From positions 13,229,979-13,293,978 of the forward strand of contig CM037843.1 in assembly GCA_021234535.1 (NCBI GenBank): a DNA stretch of 64,000 nucleotides. Direction: 5' to 3'. The stretch comes from Stichopus chloronotus (taxonomy: Eukaryota; Echinodermata; Holothuroidea; Aspidochirotida; Stichopodidae). The notes under the pieces are model-generated. The model was not told where the DNA came from. It was given only the letters and a program-made list of their open reading frames with translations, and did no database searches. Positions 49,169 to 61,028 of this stretch are shown here, piece by piece. The position numbers were made by a program, and so were the translations under genes. The stretch's first letter is position 1, and each line of letters starts with the position of its first letter.

Positions 49169-51190
49169 CTTATTTATTTATTATCTCATCGCCATATAGG
49201 GCTAAGATGAGATATTGTAGTCACTTGGCTAGTGGAGCTATATATTGTACTGTGCAACCATGGGAGAACGGTTGCCACGGAAACGCTTGGAGTGGATAAG
49301 TAGCGACACTCCAGAGGTACCCCATGGTAGAGTGACCATGGGTACAGGAGGGTCCTGTTGGGTGGTATAAAGGAAAACGTGTCCGTGCCAATGCGTGTGC
49401 GTGTGTGTGTGTGTGTGCGTCCAGACTTGTCCAAATTGTGGCTTTTCCAGAATAGTTTGAAAAGCATATGAGCGATTAAGTTTAAACTTGGTAAGGTTGT
49501 GCATGATGCCAATATGTCCAAGATGTATTAGTTGTATGGTAAATCAAGTCAAATTTGCTGGTTTTTGAGAAAAAAAGCCAATTTTGCCCCAAAATTGCTA
49601 TTTCCAGCATATCTTGAGAAGTATTTGAGCATTTAATGCAAAATTTGGCAAAAAACTTACCTTAGAATGAATATTTCAAGGTATATCACTTTTGTAGTAA
49701 AGAGAGTGAAATTTGCTGATTTTTTAGAAAAAAAGCCAATTTTACCCCAAAATTGGTATTTCCAGCCTATCTTGAGAACTATTAGACCAATTAACTTAAA
49801 GTTTTGTAAGTACTTAGCTGAGAACACATTGTTCAACATAATATTACTGTAATGGTAAATCGAGGGAAATTTGCTGATTTTTGAGAAAAAAAAAGCCAAT
49901 TTTGTCCCAAAATTGGTATTTCCAGCATATCTTGAGATGTGTTTGAGCATTTAATGCAAAATTTTGCAAGGACTTACATGAGAATGTAATATTCAAGGTA
50001 TGTCACTTTTTTTTATTAAAGAGAGTGAAATTTGCTGATTTAAAAAAAAAAGGCAATTTTGCCCCAAAATTTGTAGGCTCATTTGCAGGCCCTGTGTTGA
50101 AATCAATACATGTTGGCGATGAGATACGCAACTCCGTGGATTGCCCTCTTGTTTATTTCGTAAAAATATTTTGTTAACTGTACCATATACAATACCCATA
50201 CCGAATAAAAGAGGATGAAAAAAATATTTATTTATTCATTTTATTCATTCATTCATCCATCCATCCGTCCAGCCATCTATCAACAATATTAACTTAAACT
50301 GTACGTTTTGTTCCAATACATATACAGGTTACGGCAATATATCTCCTAACACCGTTGTCGGGAGGATTGTTTGCATCTTTTATGCTTTAATTGGGATTCC
50401 TCTGACAGGATGGATGTTGAGCAGCATTGGCCAAACTTTTCACGACAGATGGCACTCAGTTGGAAAGGTGCTTCGCAAGGTTACATTTGTAACAAAGTCG
50501 AACCAGATCAATTACATCGTCCATATTTCGGTAGTGTTTTTGCTAGTTTATTCGACCATTATTGTCATACCCTCCTTGATCATCAGCTATGCCGAGGACT
50601 GGACCTACATTGACTCCCATTATTTCTGTTTCATTTCTTTAACCACAATTGGTTTCGGAGATCTCGCACCGCAAACTTGGAGGGATGCAAACAACGAGTT
50701 CAAGAAGTGGATACAAACCATCTTGTACGTGACCTATCTCCTCCTTGGGCTGAGCTTGTTGTCGGTGGCCCTGACGGCGTTCCTTAGGAAAAACCAAGGC
50801 AAACTGAAGAACGCTGGAAAACGGATGAAAAGGTTTGTGGCGAACAGCGCACGCAGTGCCACTGTGAGGATGAAAGAAGCTAAGGAGAGGGGACAAAGTG
50901 TAGGCAGTACCCCGGAAGGGTCATTTAAGCATGGCATCTCTAAGGAACCTACGAGTGAGCCAAAACTTCTCAAAGTAGTCGCCAGACTTACTTCGATGGA
51001 GGAGAGTAAGAAGACAAACTTTCAGCCTGCTCCATGGCAGATACAGAGCGAGTATGAAAAAGCCCTTGCTCAGGAATCCGAACATAAAGGTAAGGCACAA
51101 GAGGTTGGCATTGCCGATGGGAGACAAAGGACGGAGGGAGAGGCAGACCCAGGAACTAGAGGTGAAACATTACCCAGTTCAGAAATATGA
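47598..51190 (+). CDS. Two-pore-domain potassium channel (K2P/KCNK family)
   Basis: Two exons (47598-48000 and 50328-51190) join as ATC-G|GT into 421 residues. Topology: a short basic N-terminus; M1 about 31-51; an extracellular cap with Cys77 and N-glycosylation sites at Asn73 and Asn79; pore 1 with filter TIGYG (133-137); M2 about 146-168; M3 about 198-220; pore 2 with filter TIGFG (241-245); M4 about 264-287; and a ~130-residue charged cytoplasmic tail. The TIGYG/TIGFG pair is the K2P hallmark. K2P dimers carry background K+ leak at the plasma membrane. Subfamily is unclear: pore 2 (YFCFISLTTIGFGDLAP) resembles invertebrate TWK and TALK-type channels, so I give no symbol. The start is the first ATG in the open frame; an internal Met at residue 14 is an alternative. 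The splice junction falls inside the first selectivity filter, at its first Gly codon. Confidence 0.94.
48379..48435. repeat. Imperfect hairpin in K2P intron
   Basis: AGTGATGACTCTTT (48379-48392) pairs with AAAGAGTCATTCTCACT (about 48418-48435). The surrounding AGAGTGA-type words suggest a decayed inverted-repeat element. Confidence 0.4.
49116..49186. repeat. (TTTA)n microsatellite in K2P intron
   Basis: About 17 TTTA units with one interruption. A short GT run follows at about 49399-49418. Confidence 0.95.
49428..50075 (+). repeat. ~158-bp satellite array in K2P intron
   Basis: The anchor AAATTTGCTG recurs at 49551 (one extra A-context base), 49709, 49867 and 50028, a period of 158-161 bp. 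Each unit carries an AAAAAGCCAATTTTGCCCCA block, then TTTCCAGCATATCTTGAG, then a GAGCATTTAATGCAAAATTT block. A more diverged first unit begins near 49428. About four units in all. Confidence 0.9.
50328..51190 (+). CDS. K2P exon 2: rest of pore 1 to C-terminus
   Basis: Begins at TATACAG|GTTACGG, completing GYG, and runs to TGA at 51188-51190. Contains M2 to M4, pore 2 and the basic/acidic tail (KNAGKRMKRF..., ending SSEI). Confidence 0.94.
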
Positions 51191-54100
51191 CAATTTTATA
51201 TGCGAAAGGAGAAACAAATGAATGTGGTGCAGCTTTGGAGGAAATGATTACCAAAACTTTCTGCGTCGCTAGATATTAATGTTTCATTGAAACATTTCGT
51301 TTCTTTTTCTCCCTCTGTGATAAAATAGTAAGGACTTACCGTCTCCGAGTGAGGCTTGTAAAGTATAAAAATTAAAGAAATGCATATGCAAACATTTCTT
51401 TCATCAAGTATAAACGTGGTAAATAGATCTTTGATATGCAGGATTGGTTAACTTGTTACACTCGAATCGTATGTACAAAGGTTATTATTTGGACACAAAA
51501 GCGTTCGGTTTTAAAAAAACATTAAAACAGAAGAAAACTTAATCATTATATGCAGAAAGATTCATTAAAACTGATAACTAGTCTTTGACTCGTTATGGAG
51601 TACACCGCAGTAATGTCAAGTGCAGGGATGCAATCAACGATATTTTTTCAATTTTCATACCATCGTTGATTCTTTTAGTTCTTCTAGTTCTAAGCACAAC
51701 GAAAACTGCAACCATTCGAGTCTTTTGCACAAAAACTGGTTAAAATGACGTGATTCTTACGTAATGAGGCGATTCTTACGTAACTTGCAGTAGTATTCAC
51801 TTACTTGATTGAGCCTATTTCTATGTTGTTTACGGTTATTGGCTATAATAAAATGTGCCAAATAGGGTAGATAGTCGTGACATGCAATTTTTACGTAACG
51901 TTTTTCACTTTCTTCTTCCAGATCATGCGTAGGCATATCTCCTCAACAAATTTGTAGTAAAAACATAATCTGCAAATGGCAAGGTCAGCCAGAAATGCCC
52001 CACTAGACAGAAAATCAGTTTATTTTTAAATGTTGGCGACAACACATAATATTCAATTACATGTATGTGCGTATCTCCTTAGCTTTGAAACATGGAAGGT
52101 CATTTGGTCTTGTTAATTTGAGCAACATGATCTAAGGAGAGCTTTCAATCCGAAATTCGTGAGGTATGTGTAATATTTACTTCAAACTCATCCCAATCTG
52201 CACGGATTTGTGCTATAAGGGCGCCAACACTAATCGTGCTGGCCCCGCCCTCACCAAATAAAGGACTTTATTTGAATTAGGGAATATATTGCTTACATAT
52301 ATCGAACGATGTATCAACGTTTTTTTCCTAGTATATAGCATACCAAAGCAATTCAACGAAAACGAAATCAAGAGGGGCAGGGTGAGCCATCTCGCTTTCT
52401 TGTATCTATGATAAAGTGCGGATCCATACATTTCGGGGCTGAACTTTTAGAGAAAGTGGGGTGCGGGGAACCGTGGTACAACTTATGTAAGGGGTGCTCC
52501 ACCATCAGTTGGTAAAGGGCGCACCAGAAAATGTGCCATTTAGATCGCCGGAAATCGCAGTCAGCAATTACCTTTAATGGACCTTTGATGGAAAATTGTC
52601 TTCTGTAATATTACTAGAAGTCCTATGCAGTTGTAACTCAAAAACTTCAATACTAGTGGTGCCACAAGGATTGTCTCCGAGGGTAAGGCCGGGTTGAATG
52701 TCAAGATCTTTGACGTGTGCCTATATTGGTAGATTGCTTTTTTTTTAAAGGAGGGTGGTATACATAAAAGAGGTCCCCAATGGGATGTCGTGACAATTCA
52801 AAACAAAGTCTATGACACACAAAATACTGTTCCCCTCTACCACAGTGGCGTATCCAGGATTGTGGACTCCGCGCTACCATTAGAGTACCTCTAGTTTTGT
52901 TTTCCTGCTGAGCCTGGGCCACGGATGAGGGGACATCAACGAGTGTGATACAGAAATACAGTATCCCCCTGTTGCATTAGCGCAGCCAGAATTTTTGTTG
53001 TTCGGTGTGAACTGAGAATTATTTGAAGACTGTCAAGAGGGGGCACAATTATTGTTTAAAGCCAGCGTACCAGAAATAAAAACAAACATAAAAAAAATCC
53101 CCCGTAGTTTGCCAGAAATCGAGCTTCCCCAGGCTCAGCAAGTAAGCTGAAGAAAATGGTACTGTCAGTATTTTCTTGGAAGTCTGATCAAAGTTGCTCA
53201 TTTCATAATGAATCAGTGCTGTCCTTGTTTGAATTTGAAGGCAGAAAATTATCAACACCATCACCATTTCCTGAAGTATTCAAACTTGCATTTTCTTTAC
53301 CTTCTCTTTTTCCTTTTTTTCCCTGATTCTTATATTTTTTTCTATCTTTTCTACTACTTATTTCTCTTTTTGTGAAAAGGGCGTCGCTAATCCATCTAAG
53401 TCGGTCGATGGGAGGGGGGGGGGCCTAGAAAGATTCCCCCTTGGGACAGCGCCTGAATTGTGCATTGTCATGTATATACAAACGAGTCTCTCTACATTTA
53501 TGCAACCTAAGGTTAGTCTTCAACCGTTGATACAACCTAGGTAGTTAGCCTAATGACCGTTCCGTTACAGCTAGTTACTGTTTGTTTTTCTAATTCAACT
53601 TCGAATTTGAAGCAAAAAACAATCTCGAAGCTTTTTTTTCTGTTGTTTGTTGTTAATTGAAACACGGTAGTATTTGTAAATAAATGTAGAAGCAATTTTG
53701 TGGAACAAGATTTAACGACTTTTCGTGAACGTTTGTTTGAATCTGCTTTTCTCTGCTTGATGTACGGCATACTACTTTCGTAGAAATTTACAAATGAGAT
53801 TTGAAAAACTTACCACAAGCGTGAACAAGGGCCACAGACAGCCGAGCCGGGTCCGGACATAGAGCTTAAGGGCGGGCCCCTCACAATCAAGTCACAGGGT
53901 TTCATATATTTGGAGGGTTAGGGTGCAGTGTCGGCAGTAATCTCTAAGCGGATACCCCAACACAGGTAGCAGCGCACAACAAACTTTTGGATTTACAAAC
54001 CCGCCAGATGGCCTGCAATGGCACTACCAGGGTGTTCTAAGCTGCATGTACCTAGCCTTGAAACAGGGATCTTATGTCTGCAATCCCTATAATAATGAGA

Positions 54101-54449
54101 ACAAAATCATCAATCTATGGAGAACTGTAGTACATATCAGATGGGTTGAGATGATACAAAAATCGTAATTATCATGCATCGTGTTTCATTTCTTCAGGAA
54201 GAACTTGGCAAATGAGGGGGGGGGGGGGATGAACATACCTTTAGTCCTATACTATTCATTGCCGATTAGCTGACAAAGTCATCCCCCATGTTCTGCCGTC
54301 CCTGTTTATTCTCATTCAAAATATCCGTCAAGCCAAGGGAGACTTCATGTTTTGAATGGAAATTAAAACAGGCTTTCCCCCACAAGGCTCGCCACTCTCT
54401 AGGGACATATCTATCAAAAACCAAAGAAAACCAAAACTAACAAGCTATG
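51191..54449. other. K2P 3' flank and intergenic, no gene recognised
   Basis: The K2P 3' UTR starts here; an AATAAA lies near 51847. The rest has G tracts (53414-53423, 54216-54228) and repeat-like fragments with ATCTCCTTAAC/AAGGAGAT words near 51935 and 52065. No gene is supportable. Confidence 0.45.
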
Positions 54450-55547
54450 ACATCTTAAGAAATGTGTAAATGGTCTTAGTGATGCCTTTCTGCATTGGTA
54501 TAGGTATAAGGTCCGAAAAGTTATGATACGCTGTGACGGAAAAGCCTTAACATTAGATCCTGCAGTTTTCTATTGGCATCAAAAGGGCCTCTTAGGCAGC
54601 CACGTAGATAAATTGATACGGACGGGTAATAATTGCTTCGAAAAGGAAGTTATCGCCAAGGAATGTTCGAAGTGCTCTCTGTGTGGGTAAGGAATCATCC
54701 ACATCATTCCAGTACATATCTGCATCTCTGTGCAAAGGCGGGTTGCATAAAGCTTGACCGAGAAGAACATATTAAACAACTTCAGACTTTCAAAACATGG
54801 CAAAGAGAGAGAAAAAGAGAGGGCAGATCCACTTGTGCAAGCAGCGATAGATGCCACGAGATCCAAGATTGGTCAAAGATTGTGAGTGGTTAATCAGACC
54901 CCTCCAGATTTCTTGTTTGATGTAAGCTCACTGCACGTTCATACCTAAAACATGGAACAGTTGCAGATTCATTGAAAGTTGATAAAGTTATTCGTAAACT
55001 GCAGTCTGAATCTGTTCACCTGTGCGGTTTCATCATCTTGGCAGAGGTGACTCCTTAAAACTTATCATTTCCAGTGTTGCATCCCTTGGTAATCTTCATG
55101 AAGGTGGGAAGTCAAGGAGGATACTTAATATTCCTCACAGGGGACAATCGTCTAATTTCCAACTTAGCCTGGCAATCTAAGAAAGTGACAAGGGTTGTAC
55201 GCAGAGCGGTAGCGGCCGAAACCTTGGCCATGGCAGATACCCTCGAAACTTGTTTGCTCTTAGTACTATTATTCTCGGAGATCACCACTGGAAGTACGGA
55301 CTGTACAATGATACCGCTCACGTGTATTGCCGACAACCATTCTCTTTTCGATACTATTCACTCCACAAATCATGTCGTTAAAAAGCGTTTAAGAATCGAA
55401 ATTAATGGGATCAAGAAACTTCTTCATTCGGATCAAACCTCTGGTGTTCATTGGAGTGAAGCCAAAACACAAATAACAGATTGCCTCACAAAGAATGGAG
55501 CATCTTTCTTAGGACTCCTGAGGCTGATCGAAGAAGGAGCTTTTTAA
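54450..55547 (+). mobile_element. Degenerate Ty1/copia-type pol fragment (RT and RNase H)
   Basis: The first part (54450-54675) reads, after KKCVNGLSDAF, LDPAVFYWHQKG then SHVDKLI and FEKEVI: the C-terminal end of a copia reverse transcriptase. After a frame change near 54690, TYLHLCAKAGCIKLDREEHI aligns to the following segment. From 54945 ADSLKVDKVIRKLQSESV continues in one frame to VGSQGGYLIFL, LAWQSKK and AAETLAMADTLE, the RNase H core, ending near TDCLTKNGAS. The YVDD catalytic box is lost or broken, frames shift and in-frame stops occur (54672, 54891, 55057), so it is dead. The integrase and gag parts are absent. It is a 5'-truncated copy. Confidence 0.88.
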
Positions 55548-55653
55548 CCAGAGCCCGGCCTTCCTCTAAATAGTATATATAGTGTTATTATTTTTTGTTG
55601 TCCTTGCCATGTTTTCTAGTTTTTCCTGGAAACTCTTCCTGTTGCCTTTTTTA

Positions 55654-55690
55654 GAAGAGGGGAGTTGTTATTTATCCTTATAAATATTAT
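55654..55690 (+). mobile_element. Purine tract and possible 3' LTR start of the copia fragment
   Basis: About 105 bp after the pol stop, AGAAGAGGGGAG looks like a polypurine tract. It is followed by TGTTATTTATCC and a TATAAATA, which could be the first bases of a 3' LTR. No matching 5' LTR is in the window, so the LTR end is unknown. Confidence 0.4.
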
Positions 55691-55929
55691 ATGATATTAC
55701 TTATTTATTCTTGTGGCGGTCCATTTTTGGAATGCCTCGTATTGGCTCAGCTGGGACCAGCTCGGACGGTGGCCATAGCGTTTGGATCGAGCAACGTAGT
55801 TACGCAGTCTGGAGATCAAGATCTGTCAATAGTAAGTGTACAATTTCACCGGTAATATACTATTTGAACGTCCCATGAAAATAACCACTTTGGATTAAGA
55901 AACAGCAAAAATAACATCTTCACTAATTT

Positions 55930-56440
55930 CACCTTTGACCTCTGACCTAAAATTATGATGACTGGTCACATCTTCGGACAATAAGTCACTTATCTACCCA
56001 ATAAAATTTGACATTTGACCCCTGAACTTGACCTTTGATCTCAGACACATACAAACATGATGTTAGATAAAATTTAGTACGTTGGTCATATTTGATATAT
56101 GATAAAAATAAGATTTTCACTAATTTGACCTTTGACCTCTGACCTTTGGGTTCTGACCTAAAATTTTGACTGGAGATACCATTTCAGACAATGGGGTCCT
56201 CTGTCTACCAACTTTGATCTTTTTTATCACTGTGGTTCAGGAGGAGGATGGACGCAACCTTTCTGGAGTCAAATTTGACGTTTGACCCCTGAACTTGACC
56301 TTTAACCTCAAAAACATACACGCATAATTTTTTTTTTTCAGTCATATATTTAAAGGTCCCATGAAAATAGCCGCTGTGGATTAAGAAATATAGCAAATTA
56401 AGATTTTCACTACTCTGACCTTTGAACTCTGACCTCAAAT
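55930..56440 (+). repeat. Array of TGACCT half-sites with one-base spacing
   Basis: Degenerate tandem sequence in which TGACCT-like hexamers recur every seven bases: at 55936-55948, 56009-56041, 56126-56145 (three perfect hexamers in a row), 56277-56308 and 56416-56435. On the other strand these are AGGTCA direct repeats spaced by one (DR1), the element bound by RXR heterodimers, HNF4 and COUP-TF. The clusters sit in a longer, ~200-290-bp diverged repeat. A simple seven-base satellite is an equally good explanation. Confidence 0.75.
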
Positions 56441-58580
56441 TTTGATAGGAGACACAACTTCAATCCATGGGTCACCTGTCTACCAACTGTGCCCTCCATC
56501 GGTTTTGAGGTCTACGAAAAGTTGCGGACCCAAACTTTTTTAAATCGAAACTTTCTTTCATACATACAGACACACCCTCAATGCCACACACATACACATC
56601 TTCACACGTTTTGACCACTACCCAAATCAGGGTTACCGTGGCAACTGTTGTTATGCCATCTGAGAGTGCCATATTACCCTCTAACCCCAAAACAACGACA
56701 ATATCTCGTCCATATATATGCATTACATGTATAGGGATGAGATTAAAATATTGGTTAAGGACATTGCACCTTGAAGATTCCACCCAGCGAGTCCGACCTA
56801 TGGCAATCCCCATTCACTCATGGGGGGGGGGGGACTACTTCAGGGGGTTTGTACGGCTCACGTTAAGCAGTCACAATTTTGTCCCCCTTTTGACCAGTAA
56901 GTTATCAATCGTTATTGTGCCCTATATGCTTAATGCCGTTTTTTCGGACCGGCAGATTTAGCGAATGTCAACAGAGACATACTGGGAATCAAGACTGAGA
57001 TTAAAACAGAGAAACCGACACCTTGAAATCGTACTGCTCTTAGCGAGCTCTGTTACGTCATGTAGGTCAATCATGTAGGTTAACTGCAAAGTACCGTAAA
57101 TGATTGCAAAAGGATGCTAAGGACCTCATTAGACTAATGGAGGGGATACACGTTAAAAGTGGTGTTTGCAAAAAAGGTACCCGACAGGCGATGTCAGGTT
57201 CGGCCTCTAAAATAGGGAACCGCACCCGAAGTTTAAGTGACGTACTTTAGACCTGTGACTTAAACATAAAATGTTACTATTTCCTCACAGGTGGTGGTTT
57301 TGCTCAAACCCAATCAGACAACAAAATTCAGCATTCGTGCCTAAGAACACTTCATTACCATGCTCATAGATGTCATGACAACTTGAAGTGCCAAGCAAAA
57401 TGTCGCATTATTATTTCACAACGAACTCGTAGCCTAATGGAAGTTAAATTTTCGGGTATCCGGCTACCCGAACAGTTATTGACCGAAGAACCGGGTCCGT
57501 AATTTGGACCAGGTGCAAACATTAGTTAAAATTAGCTCGGTGCATCGTAGTTCTATTAACGGTTACAACTTACCGTGCTTGTCTGCTGCAGGGATTATAT
57601 CTTGTGCACCTACCATGGTTTGTTCGATCAAGCAAGGCGTATAGTAAGGCTTTCCACATTTGACGTACGGAAATGCAATACTGAATTCTGCTATACACAG
57701 AATCCAGTAAAGCCAGTGAAGCGTGAAAGCATTGATATTTATAGCTACTGAGGCATGGGTGTCCTCAATGGGGGGAACTTGCCACTACCTCTGGAAAATA
57801 AAAAAAAAAACTTGAAAAGAAAGTGGAGGTAAAAACAACATCAACTTTTTGTAGTGGATGTTGTCAAGGAGACGACATGTATTTTGATAAGTATGAGTCT
57901 GGTGAACGCGGAAACGGGTAGGGTCTGGGTGAAAAGTATTTTTTGTTCATATTTTATAGGCCAACCAAAACATTTCAGTACCGCAGATCATTTGGAGGTC
58001 AACCTGGTTTTATGCGATGTCTCGTCATGGCGGCAATATCTGAATGCAAAATGGCTTCCGATTCGTTGGTCAGACCTTTTGGACCCAACGATTTTGGAAT
58101 TTTGAAAGTGTCACTCTCTCGGCAGGATGTGAACATCTGGACCAAATTTGTTACTGTGTAATACTCATACTCTGTATTCATATCAACGTTTGTCATTTGT
58201 GTACTATGCGCATCGCGGGAAACACAAAATGTCGATATTTTATATGGCAACATGGCTTTCAACCTCTTGTGGCATTTCTTTCATATTCAAAACTTATGTT
58301 TGCCGTTCAAACATACCAGCATTATTTACTGTAGAATATCGACTTGTATAAACATTTGTAACCAAGAGTATACATCCTGAAACTTCACAGTTGAGCAAAT
58401 CGGATTATAATATGTAAGTTAACTTTTGCTTCACTGAAAACACGGAAACAACAGTGAGATGGTGGTAAACGACAATTGTTATTTGTTGGCTTTGCATGTC
58501 TGACAAAAGTGTAAATTTGTGTATAAAACAAACGAAACAGTTCTGTAAAATGATGGAATCCCTCTTATTCTGATTTACGG
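56441..58580. other. Intergenic, no gene recognised
   Basis: A 12-G tract at 56822-56833 and overlapping short frames around 57850-58330 with no domain. Nothing supportable. Confidence 0.45.
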
Positions 58581-58710
58581 TATGTATGTATGTATGTATG
58601 TATGTATGTATGTATGTATGTATGTATGTATGTATGTATGTATGTATGTATGTATGTATGTATGTATGTATGTATGTATGTATGTATGTATGTATGTATG
58701 TATGTATGTA
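58581..58710. repeat. (TATG)n microsatellite
   Basis: A perfect tetranucleotide array of about 32 units. Open frames on both strands (MYVC / THTYI repeats) are by-products. Confidence 0.98.
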
Positions 58711-58740
58711 GTATGAAGTATGTATTATGTACGTATGTAT

Positions 58741-58813
58741 GCCTATGCATGTTAGGGCTATGCATGTTAGGCCTATGCATGCACGTCCTATGCATGTTAG
58801 GCCTATGCATGTA
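58741..58813. repeat. 15-bp minisatellite GCCTATGCATGTTAG
   Basis: Five near-perfect copies directly after the (TATG)n array, each with the palindrome ATGCAT. Confidence 0.92.
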
Positions 58814-59961
58814 ATACATTTAGCATTACTTTGCTTTGTATCTAACGGTTATATTTTACTTGGCGTGTTGATTTCTCTTGCAGGCAGAAAGAGAGAGTTG
58901 GAGGTGAAGAGAGGACAAGTGAGTCCTGTTGATGTGTTGCTAGTTATTAAGATAAAGGATATGTTCAACAATGCCCATACTTACTTAGAGTCTTAAACCC
59001 ATAGAAAATACCAGATTGACGCATGGGAATTTTTTTCATCTTGTAGGGGCTATCTTTGTACACCATACATATTTGAAAGGTCTTGTGACATGAAAATGAC
59101 ATTTTGAGGTATTGGGTGCATTAGACATTCAAAATGTTGAAAATAGCTACAAATTGCGTCAAAATCCGTCAAAAATTGACAAATTTACAGGCAAATTAGT
59201 GTCTCACAGCTGTGTCATGAATAAACATTGGCTAAATATGCAAATTTGTGACGTCAGGAGAGGGACTCCCAGGATATGTCTTATGTTAATCCTTTGTTTA
59301 TGTAACCTTTATTTCAAGGTCATTTGAGAATTTTATATGCCCAGAGGGTTTTATTTTGGAAGCATGTGTTTTCTCCTTCAAAACTATCGATATCACTTAC
59401 CAATGTGAAACTCAGTAATTAAGTAACTAAGAGGCAAAATATACAGGGTTAACAAAAGAAAAACTGACACTGTGCAACACTCCACGTCATCTGTTTTGCT
59501 TTTTCTTCAAACTCTGCAAAGTCATATCTCAAAAACCGTAATAGATAAAAACAAATTTCCAACGAATTTTCACCCAGGGTTTTACTTTGTAAAGTTTGCA
59601 TGAAGGGAGCTCTTTCCTGGAAGCATGTCACACAACCTTTAATATTCAGTAATGTTTGGGCCACTTAATTGTATATCTGTACATCATGAAAACAGTATTA
59701 GCAATGCATAGTGATCTCCGCATATAATACATATAAGACAGTAGTTGCCCCTGTTATCTCTGCTACTTAAGGCCAAATATGCCCGCATTTACCAGAAGCA
59801 CAAAGGTCAACTAGTTACGGAGAAGCGGACAGTGGAAATTTAATCACGTTTATGCTGAGTTGTGTTATTTTTATCCATGAAATGAAAGTAGGTTGTCACT
59901 CATATTTCATGTTTTGAAGATCGTTAGAAGACAGCGTGATGCGGTATGGGATACTTTTGCA

Positions 59962-60262
59962 CGTAGCCCGCCCAACGGACGTGTATTATTCATTCATCAG
60001 CTCTGACTGTATTCGTAATACTAACCTCCATCGAACAATCGCCTGGATTCCGACTCAGTTTGCGTACATATTGTAAGCTATTAAAATTCATTTATGCTGC
60101 AGACGTAATCAATGACACTCCGTATAGCAGTCAATACTTCCTTTCCATGCTCTTTTGAGCCAATCATCATAAATGGATAACTGGACCTTGGATCTTAGTT
60201 GAGACAAATCTCTAATTGTTCACAGGTTTTCGGTATGTTGTTACGTACCAACACCTGCTTGG
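59962..60262 (+). repeat. Dispersed ~300-bp repeat R3, copy 2
   Basis: Partner of 19138-19488, same strand. It keeps GGATTCCGACTCA, GACGTAATCAAT, GAGCCAATCATCA, CAAATCTCTAATTGTTC and ACCAACACCTGCT, but has a deletion over the TATAAA-like part. Confidence 0.7.
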
Positions 60263-60982
60263 AAGATTATTTTGCACGACGCTGTGGTGGCGCTGTTTTC
60301 TCTTCTACAAAATTGGCAATATCAGTAGGATTGAAAGTTTCTACTAAGATATGAGAGAGTCCACATACATGAGAGTAAGTTCCACGCAAATCCTGGTGCA
60401 ATATCGTACTCAGAAATCACAAATGTCATTTTGGTTAGTATTTAATTCCAAACAACAATTAGCTACTATCGACTAATATTTTACTTGCTCTTGGAAAAAT
60501 CTCAGTCGTAAAGGTGTGTAGGTGTTGAGGGGAGCGGGGGGGGGGGGGCAGTTCTATTTCCTGAATTTGCCAGTATTCGAGTGAGTTCAGCATGCAACAT
60601 CGCGGAACTGGTCCTCACTGCATGTACTCTATAAAAACAGGAATTTTTGTTCCGTCACCGTGTTTGGTGTGGGCCCTAACCCATTCCCCAGATAATTTGG
60701 GATCAGGTTTACAACGTCAACGATAATGATCCCGTGATGGATCTGATGCAACGTCCTGACGGTTATGCCCCCAAGGGCTAGCCATACATCTTTCTGTATT
60801 GAGTTGTCTCGATTTCAGTTAAATCGACGTCGATAGCTTTTTTTGGATAAATCTTTGATATAAACCGATTTCATGAAGCACCTATGCAGATGCTCGTGCT
60901 CTAGCTGGACGATGACGGTACCTGAATAAGCCCATGGTACTGACTATAGAAGAAACTTTACATTATATGGCATCGTAGTGCT

Positions 60983-61028
60983 TTTCTCTCTCTCTCTCTC
61001 CACCTCTCTCTCTCTCTCTCTCTCTCTG
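60983..61028. repeat. (TC)n microsatellite
   Basis: TC dinucleotides with one short CA interruption. Confidence 0.95.

Noticed and set aside
49657..49950. 97-codon minus frame in the K2P intron
   Set aside because: Lies wholly within the 158-bp satellite; its internal similarity is the repeat itself.
35380..52160. Recurring AAGGAGATA(C/T)G words near 35490, 43180, 44990, 51940 and 52070
   Set aside because: Possibly fragments of one repeat family, but the alignment outside the short word is too weak to define copies.
58565..58819. Open frames on both strands across the (TATG)n array
   Set aside because: Tetranucleotide repeats without stops give repeated peptides in every frame; not genes.
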